Part shown: piece by piece, positions 1-10,392 of the stretch | Position numbering within the stretch: the first letter of the stretch is position 1 | How the letters are laid out: every line of letters starts with the position of its first letter | Assembly (NCBI GenBank): GCA_016935835.1 | Contig: JAFGQE010000069.1 | Span: 1 to 49,990, forward strand | DNA from: Clostridia bacterium | GTDB taxonomy: Bacteria; Bacillota; Clostridia; DUPQ01 | Direction of reading: 5' to 3' | Length of the DNA: 49,990 bases | Notes under the pieces: generated by a model | Databases searched by the model: none | What the model was told of the DNA's origin: nothing | Seen by the model: the letters and a program-made list of their open reading frames with translations, nothing else | Translations under genes and position numbers: made by a program

Positions 1-1575
1 CCCGAGGAAAAAACCGCCCAGAAATATCTGAATTCGGGAAAACTCTCGGGTGTAATCTGCATGGTTTCGGCGGATCAGCCTAGGGTCGGCCTTTCGCTCG
101 CCCTGCATGTCAAGCAGCATGGCATCCCTGTCGCAATAGCGTTGATCAGGTCCGATTACCTTGCGAGGCACAAGGGAAGCCTCGATTCAGCCGGATTATC
201 AAAACTGTCTGGAATCCCCGTTGTCATTCTCCCGAAGCCATCCAAGGTCAATACGGCTGAATTCCTGGCGAAATCCGGACTCCTTGAGGTTTCGACCTCT
301 GCGCTTCCGGGAAGCATAGGAGATTGTCCGCTCAACATAGATGAAGTCAACGAACTTCTTCAAAAAGTATTCATTCCCCCCGAAACCGACAAGGCAACCA
401 TCTTGCTCGACTCCATACTCCTGAAAAGATTGCCTTCCATGGTCTTCTTTGTTCTTTTGCTTTTATTAGTCATGTTCCTTGCATTCGGGCCACCGGGTGC
501 ATTGCTGACAGGACTTGCCGAGAAAGGCATTTTCCAGGCGGGAGAATGGATTGCCCGCTCCCTCGCCGATGGCGGTGCATCCGGGTGGATTGTTTCCCTG
601 ATACAGGATGGAATCATAGCAGGTGTCGGAGGCGTCCTGGTTTTCGTGCCGCAGTTCTTTGTGCTGTTCCTGATGATGGGCGTGCTTGAGGCAAGCGGCT
701 ATATGGCGCGCGCCGCATTCATACTCGATCCCCTGATGAAAAAGATAGGCCTTAGCGGCAAATCCGTGATACCGTTTGTTCTCGGCTTCGGCTGCACGGT
801 CCCCGCCCTTGTGTCGACGCGGGCTCTTCCCAAAAGGGACAGGTTCATAGTAATGGCCACCGTTCCTTTCGCATCATGCGGGGCAAGGCTGCCGGTTTAC
901 GCGGCGTTTGCCGCGGTCTTTTTCCCCCAGGGCAAATGGATTCTGATTCCCTCCCTATACTTCGGCGGGATACTTGTCGCCATAACCATATCATCGATAT
1001 ATGCCAGGGTGTCAAAACGCACGACTTATCCTTTCATCATGGAGCTCCCGTCATACAGGTTCCCCGCCGCGGGCGAGCTGCTGGGATATGCAGGAAGGCA
1101 GGCGTTTACATTCATCAAAAAGGCAGGCACAGTGATATTTTTAGCCTCGATTGTAATCTGGGCCCTCATGACATACGGCCCGGGCGGAGCAGCAGCAGTG
1201 CCCGGGGACAGTTTCCTGGCAGCGGCGGGAGGATTCCTCGCCCCGTTGCTAAACCCCCTCGGCTTTGGCGAATGGAGGGCGGCGACTGCCCTTATCTCCG
1301 GGCTTGTCGCGAAGGAGGCGGTCATCGGAACGCTGTCGATACTTGGAGGAGGGTCAGGTGTTTCGGCGGCGCTGGGAAGCATTTTCAACGCCCGTTCCGC
1401 CCTGTCGTTCCTTGTGTTCGTTTTACTTTATATCCCGTGCGTGGCCGCGCTTGCAACTCTTTGGGTGGAGCTTGAGAAAAAGGCAAGGATTATTATTATT
1501 GTAGCCGGCCAGCTTGCCGTAAGCTATTCCCTGTCGGCTTTGGTTTACCTGGCATCGGGTATATTTATTAAATGA
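1..1575 (+). CDS. feoB: Ferrous iron transport protein B (FeoB), 5'-truncated by window edge
   Basis: Frame open from base 1 (PEEKTAQKYLNSGKLSGVICMVSADQPRVGL...). C-terminal membrane domain with VPFASCGARLPVYAAFAAVFFP, typical of FeoB. Confidence 0.95.
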   Translation, partial: PEEKTAQKYLNSGKLSGVICMVSADQPRVGLSLALHVKQHGIPVAIALIRSDYLARHKGSLDSAGLSKLSGIPVVILPKPSKVNTAEFLAKSGLLEVSTSALPGSIGDCPLNIDEVNELLQKVFIPPETDKATILLDSILLKRLPSMVFFVLLLLLVMFLAFGPPGALLTGLAEKGIFQAGEWIARSLADGGASGWIVSLIQDGIIAGVGGVLVFVPQFFVLFLMMGVLEASGYMARAAFILDPLMKKIGLSGKSVIPFVLGFGCTVPALVSTRALPKRDRFIVMATVPFASCGARLPVYAAFAAVFFPQGKWILIPSLYFGGILVAITISSIYARVSKRTTYPFIMELPSYRFPAAGELLGYAGRQAFTFIKKAGTVIFLASIVIWALMTYGPGGAAAVPGDSFLAAAGGFLAPLLNPLGFGEWRAATALISGLVAKEAVIGTLSILGGGSGVSAALGSIFNARSALSFLVFVLLYIPCVAALATLWVELEKKARIIIIVAGQLAVSYSLSALVYLASGIFIK

Positions 1576-1585
1576 GGATACTGCT

Positions 1586-1750
1586 GTGGATATAATTTTA
1601 ATCGCTTTATTGATACTGGCCGCCGCGGGGGCGATATTCTACATGGCCCGGACACGTAAATCCGGGGGATGCGCTTCCTGCCCATATAACGACAACTGCG
1701 GCATCCGCGGTTCCTGCCCGTCTGAAAAACGGAAAGAAACGGAGGATTGA
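1586..1750 (+). CDS. FeoB-associated Cys-rich small membrane protein (54 aa, GTG start)
   Basis: Translated by eye: VDIILIALLILAAAGAIFYMARTRKSGGCASCPYNDNCGIRGSCPSEKRKETED*. One TM helix then Cys cluster; SD-like TGAGGA upstream; lies directly after feoB. Absent from the ORF track (below 60 aa). Confidence 0.85.
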   Translation: MDIILIALLILAAAGAIFYMARTRKSGGCASCPYNDNCGIRGSCPSEKRKETED

Positions 1751-1757
1751 CAGAATT

Positions 1758-2219
1758 ATGAAAGATCTTCTCAGGGACACAGGGATGCGCTGGACGCGCC
1801 AGCGGCAGCTGATATATGACGAGATACTGCGGCGAAAAGGCCACTTTTCGGCGGAGGTAATATGGAAGAAACTTACCACGAGGCACCCGGGCATGGGGCT
1901 TTCCACGATTTACAGAACACTTCAGCTTCTCGAGGATAAAAAAATCATAAAAAGGATACCCATCGCAGGAGAGACGACCATATATGAATGCGAGGACGGC
2001 ACGCCGCACGGACACCACCACATATTTTGCACGGAATGCGGCAAGACCATAGAGATGCATGTGGATATGCTGGATTCCATTGAGGAAATCGTCATGGAAA
2101 AGTATGGGTTTGAAATTTCGGGCCACACCGTCATGTTCAACGGCATCTGCCCTGAATGCAGGGCCCGGCTGAAATCAGACCCTGGGGATGATGAACCGGA
2201 AAACAATCCACTCCCATAA
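1758..2219 (+). CDS. Fur-family transcriptional regulator
   Basis: Winged-helix N-terminus, HGHHHIFCTECGK and CPEC zinc motifs; adjacent to feoB. Confidence 0.93.
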   Translation: MKDLLRDTGMRWTRQRQLIYDEILRRKGHFSAEVIWKKLTTRHPGMGLSTIYRTLQLLEDKKIIKRIPIAGETTIYECEDGTPHGHHHIFCTECGKTIEMHVDMLDSIEEIVMEKYGFEISGHTVMFNGICPECRARLKSDPGDDEPENNPLP

Positions 2220-4679
2220 TCTCAGCTCGTTGTTGAATTCCTTCCTGAATTCCCTGTAGAATACTTCCATTTTCCGCAGTTCGTCAAGCGGCACCGGGGC
2301 ATCGTCATAAAGAATCCTGTAATAAATGCCGGTCATGTCCTTCATCGAGTAATGCGCCATGAAGTATGCCCCGTCAATCCGGGCCGCCAGCTCCAGCAGC
2401 GTCATTCCCTTCCTTATCCTGAAACCTCTGAATGATACTATTCCCAGTACCATCCTGTACCCCAGGCGGAATCTTTTTGTCCCCCTTATATTCCTGAAAA
2501 ACAAATTGCGCGCGACGGCTATAATGGTATTCAATGCCAAAAGCAGTGCGAGCGCCATCGCGGCAATTATCACCGCACGCTGTTCCTTGCTTATTTTTTT
2601 GCCGCCTCCGAACGGAACATATGCCCCCCCGTTGTCATCCTGCCCCGGTTCGTCGAGGTTTTCATCCATATCAATGTCATCGAATATTCCCCCGCCGTCA
2701 AGTGGATCAGGCGGCTTGTTCTCCTCAAGCAATTCCGTATAAGGGGGCGTCGGTTCAAAACCGACCCATCCGATTCCCTCGAAATAAACCTCGACCCAGG
2801 CGTGCGCATTGGAATTCAAAACCTTGTAAGCCCCACCCGATTCCGGAACCGAAGGTATGAGGAATCCCTCAACATACCTCGCCGGGATTCCCAGGCTCCT
2901 GACCATAGTAACCATGGCCGTCGCATAATAGGTGCAATAACCCTTCGGCGAATCAAAGACAAACCAATCCACGAAATTCCTGCCTTCGGGGACGTCAGGG
3001 ACTTCCAGGCTGTATTCAAATCCTTCGTTGAAGTAGGCTTCGAGGGCCCTGACCTTATCATATGCGTTGTCATGGCCTTCAGTGATTTCCATGGCCAGCC
3101 TGACAACCCGCTCCGGCAGGTCCGCGGGTACCGGGGTATACCTCCAGTAATAATCCCTGGCCGCCAAATACAGTTCCCGCAGGTCGCCCAGCGCCTCCTC
3201 CATGGAATTGGCTATCCCGATATTTTCATATGCGGCCGAGTTATTTGACAAATAATAAAGCGCCGAATAGGTTTCCTCATACAGTCCCTTCCTGCTGCGC
3301 CTTATATATTCAAGGAAATCCGAATTATTTCTGTCAAGCATCAGATAATCATAATCAAGCGTTGTATCAAGCTTGATTTTTATACCTGACTCCAGCGTAT
3401 CGTCCATCTCGGCGAATATAGAAGGTATCTCATCATAATCCCGGAGCACGGAATAAAGTGGCGAGAACATAGTCTTTGTCTCCAGCCCCACATACGATAT
3501 TTCCATCCCCCCGCTTTCATACCAACCGGGCAGAAGATGGATGCCGGGCACCTGATTGAAATCCGGGCCGGGAAGAATTGTAACGCCTTCATATTTTTGA
3601 AATTCCTCGGCAAGCCACCGGTTAATGTCCATGAATCTCCATCCGTAGACAGGTTCCAGCAGCATGCGGCTCCCTGCATCATATGCCCGGTATGAAAGAA
3701 TGTCCTCGGCGTAGTTTTCAAAAACCGACGCGCCGCCCCATGAACTGCCGTCGAAATACGGCCACGACTCCCCTCTTATATATGCCGCCCTGTCGCTTCT
3801 GACATCAAGTACATGGGCATAATCAAGGAGGAGGCTCCCTCCCGGTTTTCCCGGTTCGGATGAGAAGCCGGTGACTGCCAGTGAAAAATAGTCGTATGAG
3901 CTGAAATCAATCGGTTTGTCGGCATAGAAATCCCTGTATTTTATCTTTTCATCAAGCCATTTCCACAGTATCGGATCGATGCTCTTTGGAATCATCATCG
4001 TTATCAGGATGACGACCAGCATGACAGGCACCGCCGAAATTATGAATTGTCCCGGTCTCATGAGGTTGACGGATTCGCTTCTTTTTCTTATTTCGCCAAG
4101 TTTCCGGTTATATACCTGAAGGAAATACAGAATCACCAGCATCATGAGTGACAGGTAGAACGCAAATTTATTTACCTCCCTGGCCACTATCCATTGGGCT
4201 GTGAAGAGCGATACAGTCATTATGAGAACCGGAGCATAGACAAGCCTTCTTACAACAAGGAAATACATGGCGATGGTTATCAGTACGCTGATTATCACTG
4301 TCGTCGCATATACCTGGTCATGCGTAATGTCCATGCCTATCTGCCAGTCGAAAACAAACCCGCCGACCCATTGCAAATAAGAACTGATTCCGTTTAAAAT
4401 GGTCTCGCTGAATCCTCCGGCAAGCCATATGACGGTTATTATGGCCGCCGCTACAGCTATTGTAGAAGCTGACACAAGCATTGATCTTCGGTTTGCGAAT
4501 ATAATCATGCAGACCGGCATGGCAATGACCACCGTCATGAAAATGCGCATATACGAGTATATCATCCATGGGTCAAGGTCCGTATATTGGACCACCGCAC
4601 TGCTCAGGGCAAGCGCCAGGAGAGCCCCGACAACAGCAATGGCTTTTCTATCCCTGGATTGAATTTTATCAGCCTGCAT
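2175..4679 (-). CDS. Transglutaminase-like (TgpA/DUF3488-type) membrane protein
   Basis: N-terminal multi-TM region; transglutaminase core GYCTYYATAMVTMVRSLGIPARYVEGF...NAHAWVEVYFEGIGWVGFEPTPP. Likely start MQADKIQ overlaps the DUF58 stop. Confidence 0.9.
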   Translation of the reverse strand: MQADKIQSRDRKAIAVVGALLALALSSAVVQYTDLDPWMIYSYMRIFMTVVIAMPVCMIIFANRRSMLVSASTIAVAAAIITVIWLAGGFSETILNGISSYLQWVGGFVFDWQIGMDITHDQVYATTVIISVLITIAMYFLVVRRLVYAPVLIMTVSLFTAQWIVAREVNKFAFYLSLMMLVILYFLQVYNRKLGEIRKRSESVNLMRPGQFIISAVPVMLVVILITMMIPKSIDPILWKWLDEKIKYRDFYADKPIDFSSYDYFSLAVTGFSSEPGKPGGSLLLDYAHVLDVRSDRAAYIRGESWPYFDGSSWGGASVFENYAEDILSYRAYDAGSRMLLEPVYGWRFMDINRWLAEEFQKYEGVTILPGPDFNQVPGIHLLPGWYESGGMEISYVGLETKTMFSPLYSVLRDYDEIPSIFAEMDDTLESGIKIKLDTTLDYDYLMLDRNNSDFLEYIRRSRKGLYEETYSALYYLSNNSAAYENIGIANSMEEALGDLRELYLAARDYYWRYTPVPADLPERVVRLAMEITEGHDNAYDKVRALEAYFNEGFEYSLEVPDVPEGRNFVDWFVFDSPKGYCTYYATAMVTMVRSLGIPARYVEGFLIPSVPESGGAYKVLNSNAHAWVEVYFEGIGWVGFEPTPPYTELLEENKPPDPLDGGGIFDDIDMDENLDEPGQDDNGGAYVPFGGGKKISKEQRAVIIAAMALALLLALNTIIAVARNLFFRNIRGTKRFRLGYRMVLGIVSFRGFRIRKGMTLLELAARIDGAYFMAHYSMKDMTGIYYRILYDDAPVPLDELRKMEVFYREFRKEFNNELRLWEWIVFRFIIPRV

Positions 4680-5883
4680 TTTCATCGATATATTTCCCAT
4701 CGTCATACGTATCCGGGTCTTCGTTTTCCTCTTCAAGCATGTCGATTATGATTCCCTGCCTGGCAAGCAGCCTCCTGTAGTTGTACACTTCTTCATCACG
4801 CGCATCCATTGCGCAGTACCTTACGAAAATCCGTTTATCCGAAGCATGAATCTTTGTAAGCGTTTCATAGAGTCCCTTGGTAAGCCGGGTGCTGAATACG
4901 AAAATCGTATTGTTGGAGTTCTCTTCCCCGAGTATAGAGTACAGGACCTTTTCAATCCCCGTATCCGAGTCGAACTCGATTTCGGCGAGCAGGTTGTAGA
5001 GCCGGTCGAAATCCTGCATGCTTGCACCGTGCCAGACGCTAAGCCCCTGCTTATAATAGACAAGGTCCACGGGAATGCTCCTGGCAAGAAAATAATGGGC
5101 GGTGGATACTATTTCCTCGACAAGCCTGTCCTCGTGCACAATACGCTGGGAGGGATGAAAATTACTCTTTCTGAGGTCAATGGCCATGACCACCCGGCTG
5201 TCAAGCGTGCTTTCCTTGTCTGTTATGATAAGCCTCTGCATCCTCGCGGACAGTTTCCAGTGTATGAGCCTGCTGCTGTCGCCATAGGCGTAGTCCCTCA
5301 GGTTCAACAGGGACTCCTCGCCCTTGCTCTTGTTGAACAGGGCGACCCTGAAATCAGACGGGGTCATTCCTTCCCTGATGGACCCGTCCATGACCCTGAT
5401 CCTTGGATATACGATTATCGATATGAAATTGGATTTTCTCAGCCGCAGTTCGAACAGATTAAGAAAATCCCTGAATTCAATCCTGAGGATACCGATGTCA
5501 TACCTTCCCCTGTAGCCGCACTTTATCCTGTACTCCATTTTTTTGTTCCTTCCGGACACAATCGATTCGTTCTTTATGTCCGGTTTTCCGGAAACGACCG
5601 TCCCAGGTGTCTGTATGAATATCCGTAGATATATGAAAGGAATCCGCAGGTCGTTCGCGAACATGCATTTGTACACGAGCGTCTCGCCCTTTATATATGT
5701 CCTGTCGGGGCACGATTCAAAATATTTAAGCGAATAGTAGGTTATCGCAAGGTATGTGAATGAAACAACGGGAAGGGCTGTTGCGATTATGAACAGGGCC
5801 CATGGCACGGTTCCGCCGTAAAAATATACGAAGTATAGGGATGAAAGAAACAATATTGAATATATTATCCTTGATCTAGCCAT
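4669..5883 (-). CDS. DUF58 domain-containing protein
   Basis: Two N-terminal TM segments; RDYAYGDSSRLIHWKLSARMQRLIITDKE is the typical DUF58 motif; operon context. Confidence 0.92.
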   Translation of the reverse strand: MARSRIIYSILFLSSLYFVYFYGGTVPWALFIIATALPVVSFTYLAITYYSLKYFESCPDRTYIKGETLVYKCMFANDLRIPFIYLRIFIQTPGTVVSGKPDIKNESIVSGRNKKMEYRIKCGYRGRYDIGILRIEFRDFLNLFELRLRKSNFISIIVYPRIRVMDGSIREGMTPSDFRVALFNKSKGEESLLNLRDYAYGDSSRLIHWKLSARMQRLIITDKESTLDSRVVMAIDLRKSNFHPSQRIVHEDRLVEEIVSTAHYFLARSIPVDLVYYKQGLSVWHGASMQDFDRLYNLLAEIEFDSDTGIEKVLYSILGEENSNNTIFVFSTRLTKGLYETLTKIHASDKRIFVRYCAMDARDEEVYNYRRLLARQGIIIDMLEEENEDPDTYDDGKYIDENAG

Positions 5884-5886
5884 TTT

Positions 5887-6825
<939 letters not shown>

Positions 6826-7014
6826 AAGAAAAGCTCCTTGCATTTTATCAGTCGATTGATTCCGCATCGGGCGGATTCCCTGCATATTCACAATTACTAT
6901 ACCATTAGAGTCAGGGCACTTTGTGCAAAGGCGTGAAAATTCATAAAAAATTCATATTTGCATGGAATATCGCTTTTTCCCGGCATCATCGGTTTTAAGT
7001 CCCTTCCCGGTGTG

Positions 7015-7020
7015 TATAAT
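7015..7020 (+). promoter_or_regulatory. Probable -10 element (TATAAT) for the DUF3604 gene
   Basis: TATAAT about 62 bp upstream of the ATG; -35 weak. Confidence 0.4.
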
Positions 7021-7081
7021 AGCACTAAACCATCGAATACAGGCAATTCAATCCGCGTAATTAATTTTTTTGGGGGGCTTC

Positions 7082-9223
7082 ATGAACAAGACAGGAACGG
7101 CAAAAATAAACATTCGCAGGATCAAGGCGGGAGAACGCGGTGTTTTCACCATAGTCTACGAGACGGGGTCATATGGAATCGACGACAGCGGCGAGATCAT
7201 CATCGCAAGGCGCGATGTGTGCGATTCCGATATACCGCAGTTCGACAGTCCCGCAAAACCGGGTTTCATATCTGTTACGACGGATGCGGAGGCAACGCTG
7301 TCGGCGGCATATCTTCCATCCAGGCATGTCCGGCCATGGAAGGCCTGCATATCAATCAGGGTAAGCGACGGCTCGCTTTATCCGGGCGACAGGGTCTATG
7401 TGAAGTTCGGGGATGAGAACGGCCCGGGCTACAGGATCCAGACTTTCCCTGAGGAACGGCATATATTCAAAGTAATGGTCGATTGCATGGGCAGCGGTGA
7501 TTTTTATGAAGTGGAAAAGAGTCCTGAGATTAGAATTGCCGGCGGTGAAATTGCATCCATAGAAGCATGCGGACCGTCCTATGCCAGGCAGTTTGAACCC
7601 TTTGGCCTTTTGGTAAGGGCACTGGATGTCCGCGGAAACATCGCCGACGGGTATTATGGGGAAGCGGAGATACTTCTTTCAGGCATTACGCATAAGGTAA
7701 GCCTGACAAGAGGAACAGCCCTTGCAATGGATGTTTCAATAAACACCGAGGGCGTTTTCACTCCCATCGTTAAAACAATCGACGGAGCCTTTTCAGGATC
7801 GGGCAATCCTGTGGTCTGCGCAAGCGACCCGCCTTCGCTTTTCTGGGGCGACATGCACGGGCAGACAGGCGAAACCGTAGGAACAGGAACCCCGGAACTC
7901 TATTTTTCATTTGCCCGCGACAAGGCTTTCCTGGATTTTTCGGGATGGCAGGGCAATGATTTCCAAGTGACTGATGAAACCTGGGCCAAGATATGCAGCT
8001 TAACCCGGGAATACAATGAGCCAGGCAGATTCGTGTGCTTTTTGGGCTATGAGTGGTCGGGAACGACTCCTGCCGGGGGCGACCACAACATATATTTTCT
8101 GAATGATAATCAGGAAATCTATCGCAGCAGCCGCTGGCAGACGGGCATGGTTGATGCAAACAACAGCGACAGGAACCCTATCGACAGGCTGTGGGATGAA
8201 TTCGAAGGACGCACGGATGCAATGGCAGTCCCCCATGTCGGCGGAAGACATGCGAACCTCGCTTATTACAATCCCGCCCTTTCGCCTGTTCTTGAAATAC
8301 ACTCTCACCACGGCTCCTTCGAGTGGTTTTTCAGGGAAGCCCTGGCAAGGGGTCACAAACCCGGCATCATAGCGGCAAGCGACGACCATTCATGCCGTCC
8401 CGGCCTGTCATTCCCTACCGAGGTAACTTCAAGGGGCGGGTTCGTTTCATTTGATGTGAAAGGCGGATATACGGCTGTTTTCGCGCCTGAGCTCACAAGG
8501 GAATCAATATGGAACGCAATCAAGGCAAGGCATTGCTATGGCACAAGCGGAGAAAGAATCATAGCCTTGGTACATTGCGGCGAGAATATGATGGGAGACG
8601 AATTCGCAACCAGCGCTCCGCCTGTGATTGAGGTTTCCATCATCGGCACGGCGCCTATCAGGGAACTTTTCGTAATGCGAAACCTCACGGAGGCGTTCAG
8701 TCTCAACGACCACAGGCCCCGTAATTTTGAAAAGATATTCATCGAGTGGAGCGGTGTCAGGGTCCGGAGCAGGGCGAAGAAAGCCCTGTGGGACGGAACC
8801 GTATCGGTGGTTCACGGGTCTATAACAGGCGTCGCAGAGTATCACAACGGCAGGCGCGGCAAAAGAACAGAGCTGGTGTCGGGAAGCCTTGTCAAATTCA
8901 ATTCCGCCACCTCCGGTGATACCGACGGATTCGAACTGGATATGATAAAGACAAGCGAAACAGTGCTTAAATTCAAAAGCAACCATACGGAATTCAGCTT
9001 CATGGCCCGGGAACTTGAGGATGGCGACATCATCCGGGATGCCGGAGGAGTGAATCTGACGGTCCGGGCGGGACATCCCCCTCAAAATCCGCAGAAATCA
9101 GTGGACCTTCGTTTCATAGACACTACGATAGAGCCCGGGCTCAACGCCTATTGGGTCAAGGCTGTGCAGGTGGACGGGCATACCGTATGGACCAGTCCGA
9201 TGTATATGCATTATGAGGAGTGA
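7082..9223 (+). CDS. DUF3604 domain-containing protein (PHP-like predicted metal-dependent hydrolase)
   Basis: WGDMHGQTGETVGTG, GYEWSG...HNIYFL, VPHVGGRHAN, EIHSHHGSFEW, AASDDHS motifs. ATG after GGGGGG SD. No signal peptide. Confidence 0.8.
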   Translation: MNKTGTAKINIRRIKAGERGVFTIVYETGSYGIDDSGEIIIARRDVCDSDIPQFDSPAKPGFISVTTDAEATLSAAYLPSRHVRPWKACISIRVSDGSLYPGDRVYVKFGDENGPGYRIQTFPEERHIFKVMVDCMGSGDFYEVEKSPEIRIAGGEIASIEACGPSYARQFEPFGLLVRALDVRGNIADGYYGEAEILLSGITHKVSLTRGTALAMDVSINTEGVFTPIVKTIDGAFSGSGNPVVCASDPPSLFWGDMHGQTGETVGTGTPELYFSFARDKAFLDFSGWQGNDFQVTDETWAKICSLTREYNEPGRFVCFLGYEWSGTTPAGGDHNIYFLNDNQEIYRSSRWQTGMVDANNSDRNPIDRLWDEFEGRTDAMAVPHVGGRHANLAYYNPALSPVLEIHSHHGSFEWFFREALARGHKPGIIAASDDHSCRPGLSFPTEVTSRGGFVSFDVKGGYTAVFAPELTRESIWNAIKARHCYGTSGERIIALVHCGENMMGDEFATSAPPVIEVSIIGTAPIRELFVMRNLTEAFSLNDHRPRNFEKIFIEWSGVRVRSRAKKALWDGTVSVVHGSITGVAEYHNGRRGKRTELVSGSLVKFNSATSGDTDGFELDMIKTSETVLKFKSNHTEFSFMARELEDGDIIRDAGGVNLTVRAGHPPQNPQKSVDLRFIDTTIEPGLNAYWVKAVQVDGHTVWTSPMYMHYEE

Positions 9224-9246
9224 CAGGCGGCAAAACCGCAGCCTGC

Positions 9247-10266
9247 CTAGATTTCCCAGCGTATGATGCCTGTATGATACCTGTTGTGCATAGTTGAGCC
9301 GTCGGCGTAATATGCCGTTACGATGGTTCTGTCGCCCAGCTGTACTGATGACGGATACCCCATGTCCCCGGCTCCGTCAAGCACCGCCAGCACCGATGGT
9401 TCCGACCAGTTCTCCCCGCGTTCGTCCGCAGTCCGAAACATAATTGACTTTTGGTTGTTCCTGACGCCATAACACATCAGGATCCTTCCATCGTTCAACC
9501 GGGCCAGGGATGCCGGTATCTGATTGATCATGCTGCCGTCTTCCATGAACTTCCATGAAAACCCGCCGTCGTTGCTTGTATAAAGCTTTATATGCTGCTT
9601 TTCAGCCGTCCTCGCGGCGGCGATCATCCTTGCGCCGTCAATGGACAGGATGGATGTCTCGTTTATATCCCTGTCAATCCCGTGGAACTCCGTCCATGTG
9701 TCCCCGTCGTCCCGGCTCACCAGAATGCCCGCCCTGCGCGTGCAGTTTCTGAAATCGACAGTCCTCACCGCCCCGAGCACGTATATTGAGGCGGCGAGCG
9801 CCCCGTTGCCGATGCTTATGATTTCACCAAAGGGTATTATCGATTCGCCTTCAAAGCAATAGTTCAGCGGCTTTGGCGAGTATGTTTTCCCTCCGTCGGC
9901 GGAGCGTGCCGATACCGGAGCCAAAACCTCGGATTTATAAAAATACTCGCTTAGATATTTTTCGTCATCATATATTATTTCAGGCCTGTTGGAATATCCC
10001 GATACTATTGTCAGAAAGTCCCCGTTCCGGGCAAATCCGGAGACATTGTTCATCCTGTTGCAGCCCGGCTCGTGCCTCACGGGCGTTCCGGCATATCGGA
10101 AAAGCCTTCCCCCGTCGGCGCTTTTCCAGCAATCGACATCCCCCTGCGTCTTGCCATGGCTCGGGCGGTTGAATCCCGTCATGAATATTTCCCCTGAAGG
10201 GCTGAGCCTGAGCTGCGGCCAAAGGCAGCCGTTGTCCACTGCGACGAATCTTTCGAGTATTTTCAT
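9247..10266 (-). CDS. Sialidase/BNR (Asp-box) repeat protein, predicted cytoplasmic
   Basis: Multiple Asp-box-like motifs (SADGGKTYSP, SRDDGDTWTEF, TSNDGGFSWKF, DERGENWSEP). Start MKILERF after AGGGGGATCAAT. Confidence 0.8.
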   Translation of the reverse strand: MKILERFVAVDNGCLWPQLRLSPSGEIFMTGFNRPSHGKTQGDVDCWKSADGGRLFRYAGTPVRHEPGCNRMNNVSGFARNGDFLTIVSGYSNRPEIIYDDEKYLSEYFYKSEVLAPVSARSADGGKTYSPKPLNYCFEGESIIPFGEIISIGNGALAASIYVLGAVRTVDFRNCTRRAGILVSRDDGDTWTEFHGIDRDINETSILSIDGARMIAAARTAEKQHIKLYTSNDGGFSWKFMEDGSMINQIPASLARLNDGRILMCYGVRNNQKSIMFRTADERGENWSEPSVLAVLDGAGDMGYPSSVQLGDRTIVTAYYADGSTMHNRYHTGIIRWEI

Positions 10267-10340
10267 ATTGATCCCCCTGATGTTTTTGTTGGTCCAATTA
10301 TACACCACATGCGGGATTTTCGCGCAGGAAAGCGCGGTGC

Positions 10341-10369
10341 TTGTATCAAGGGGCGGTGCAATATATAAT
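10341..10369 (+). promoter_or_regulatory. Sigma-A-type promoter for ychF
   Basis: TTGTAT - 17 nt - TATAAT. Confidence 0.7.
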
Positions 10370-10392
10370 TAGAGAAAAACTGGACGGATTAT

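Noticed and set aside
876-1475. 199-aa ORF inside feoB in another frame
   Set aside because: Overlaps strongly conserved feoB coding sequence; composition looks like out-of-frame GC-rich DNA.
9224-9246. Hairpin between convergent DUF3604 and BNR genes (CAGG...CGG/CCG CCTG)
   Set aside because: Stem has a 3-nt bulge and no T-tract; too weak to call a terminator.
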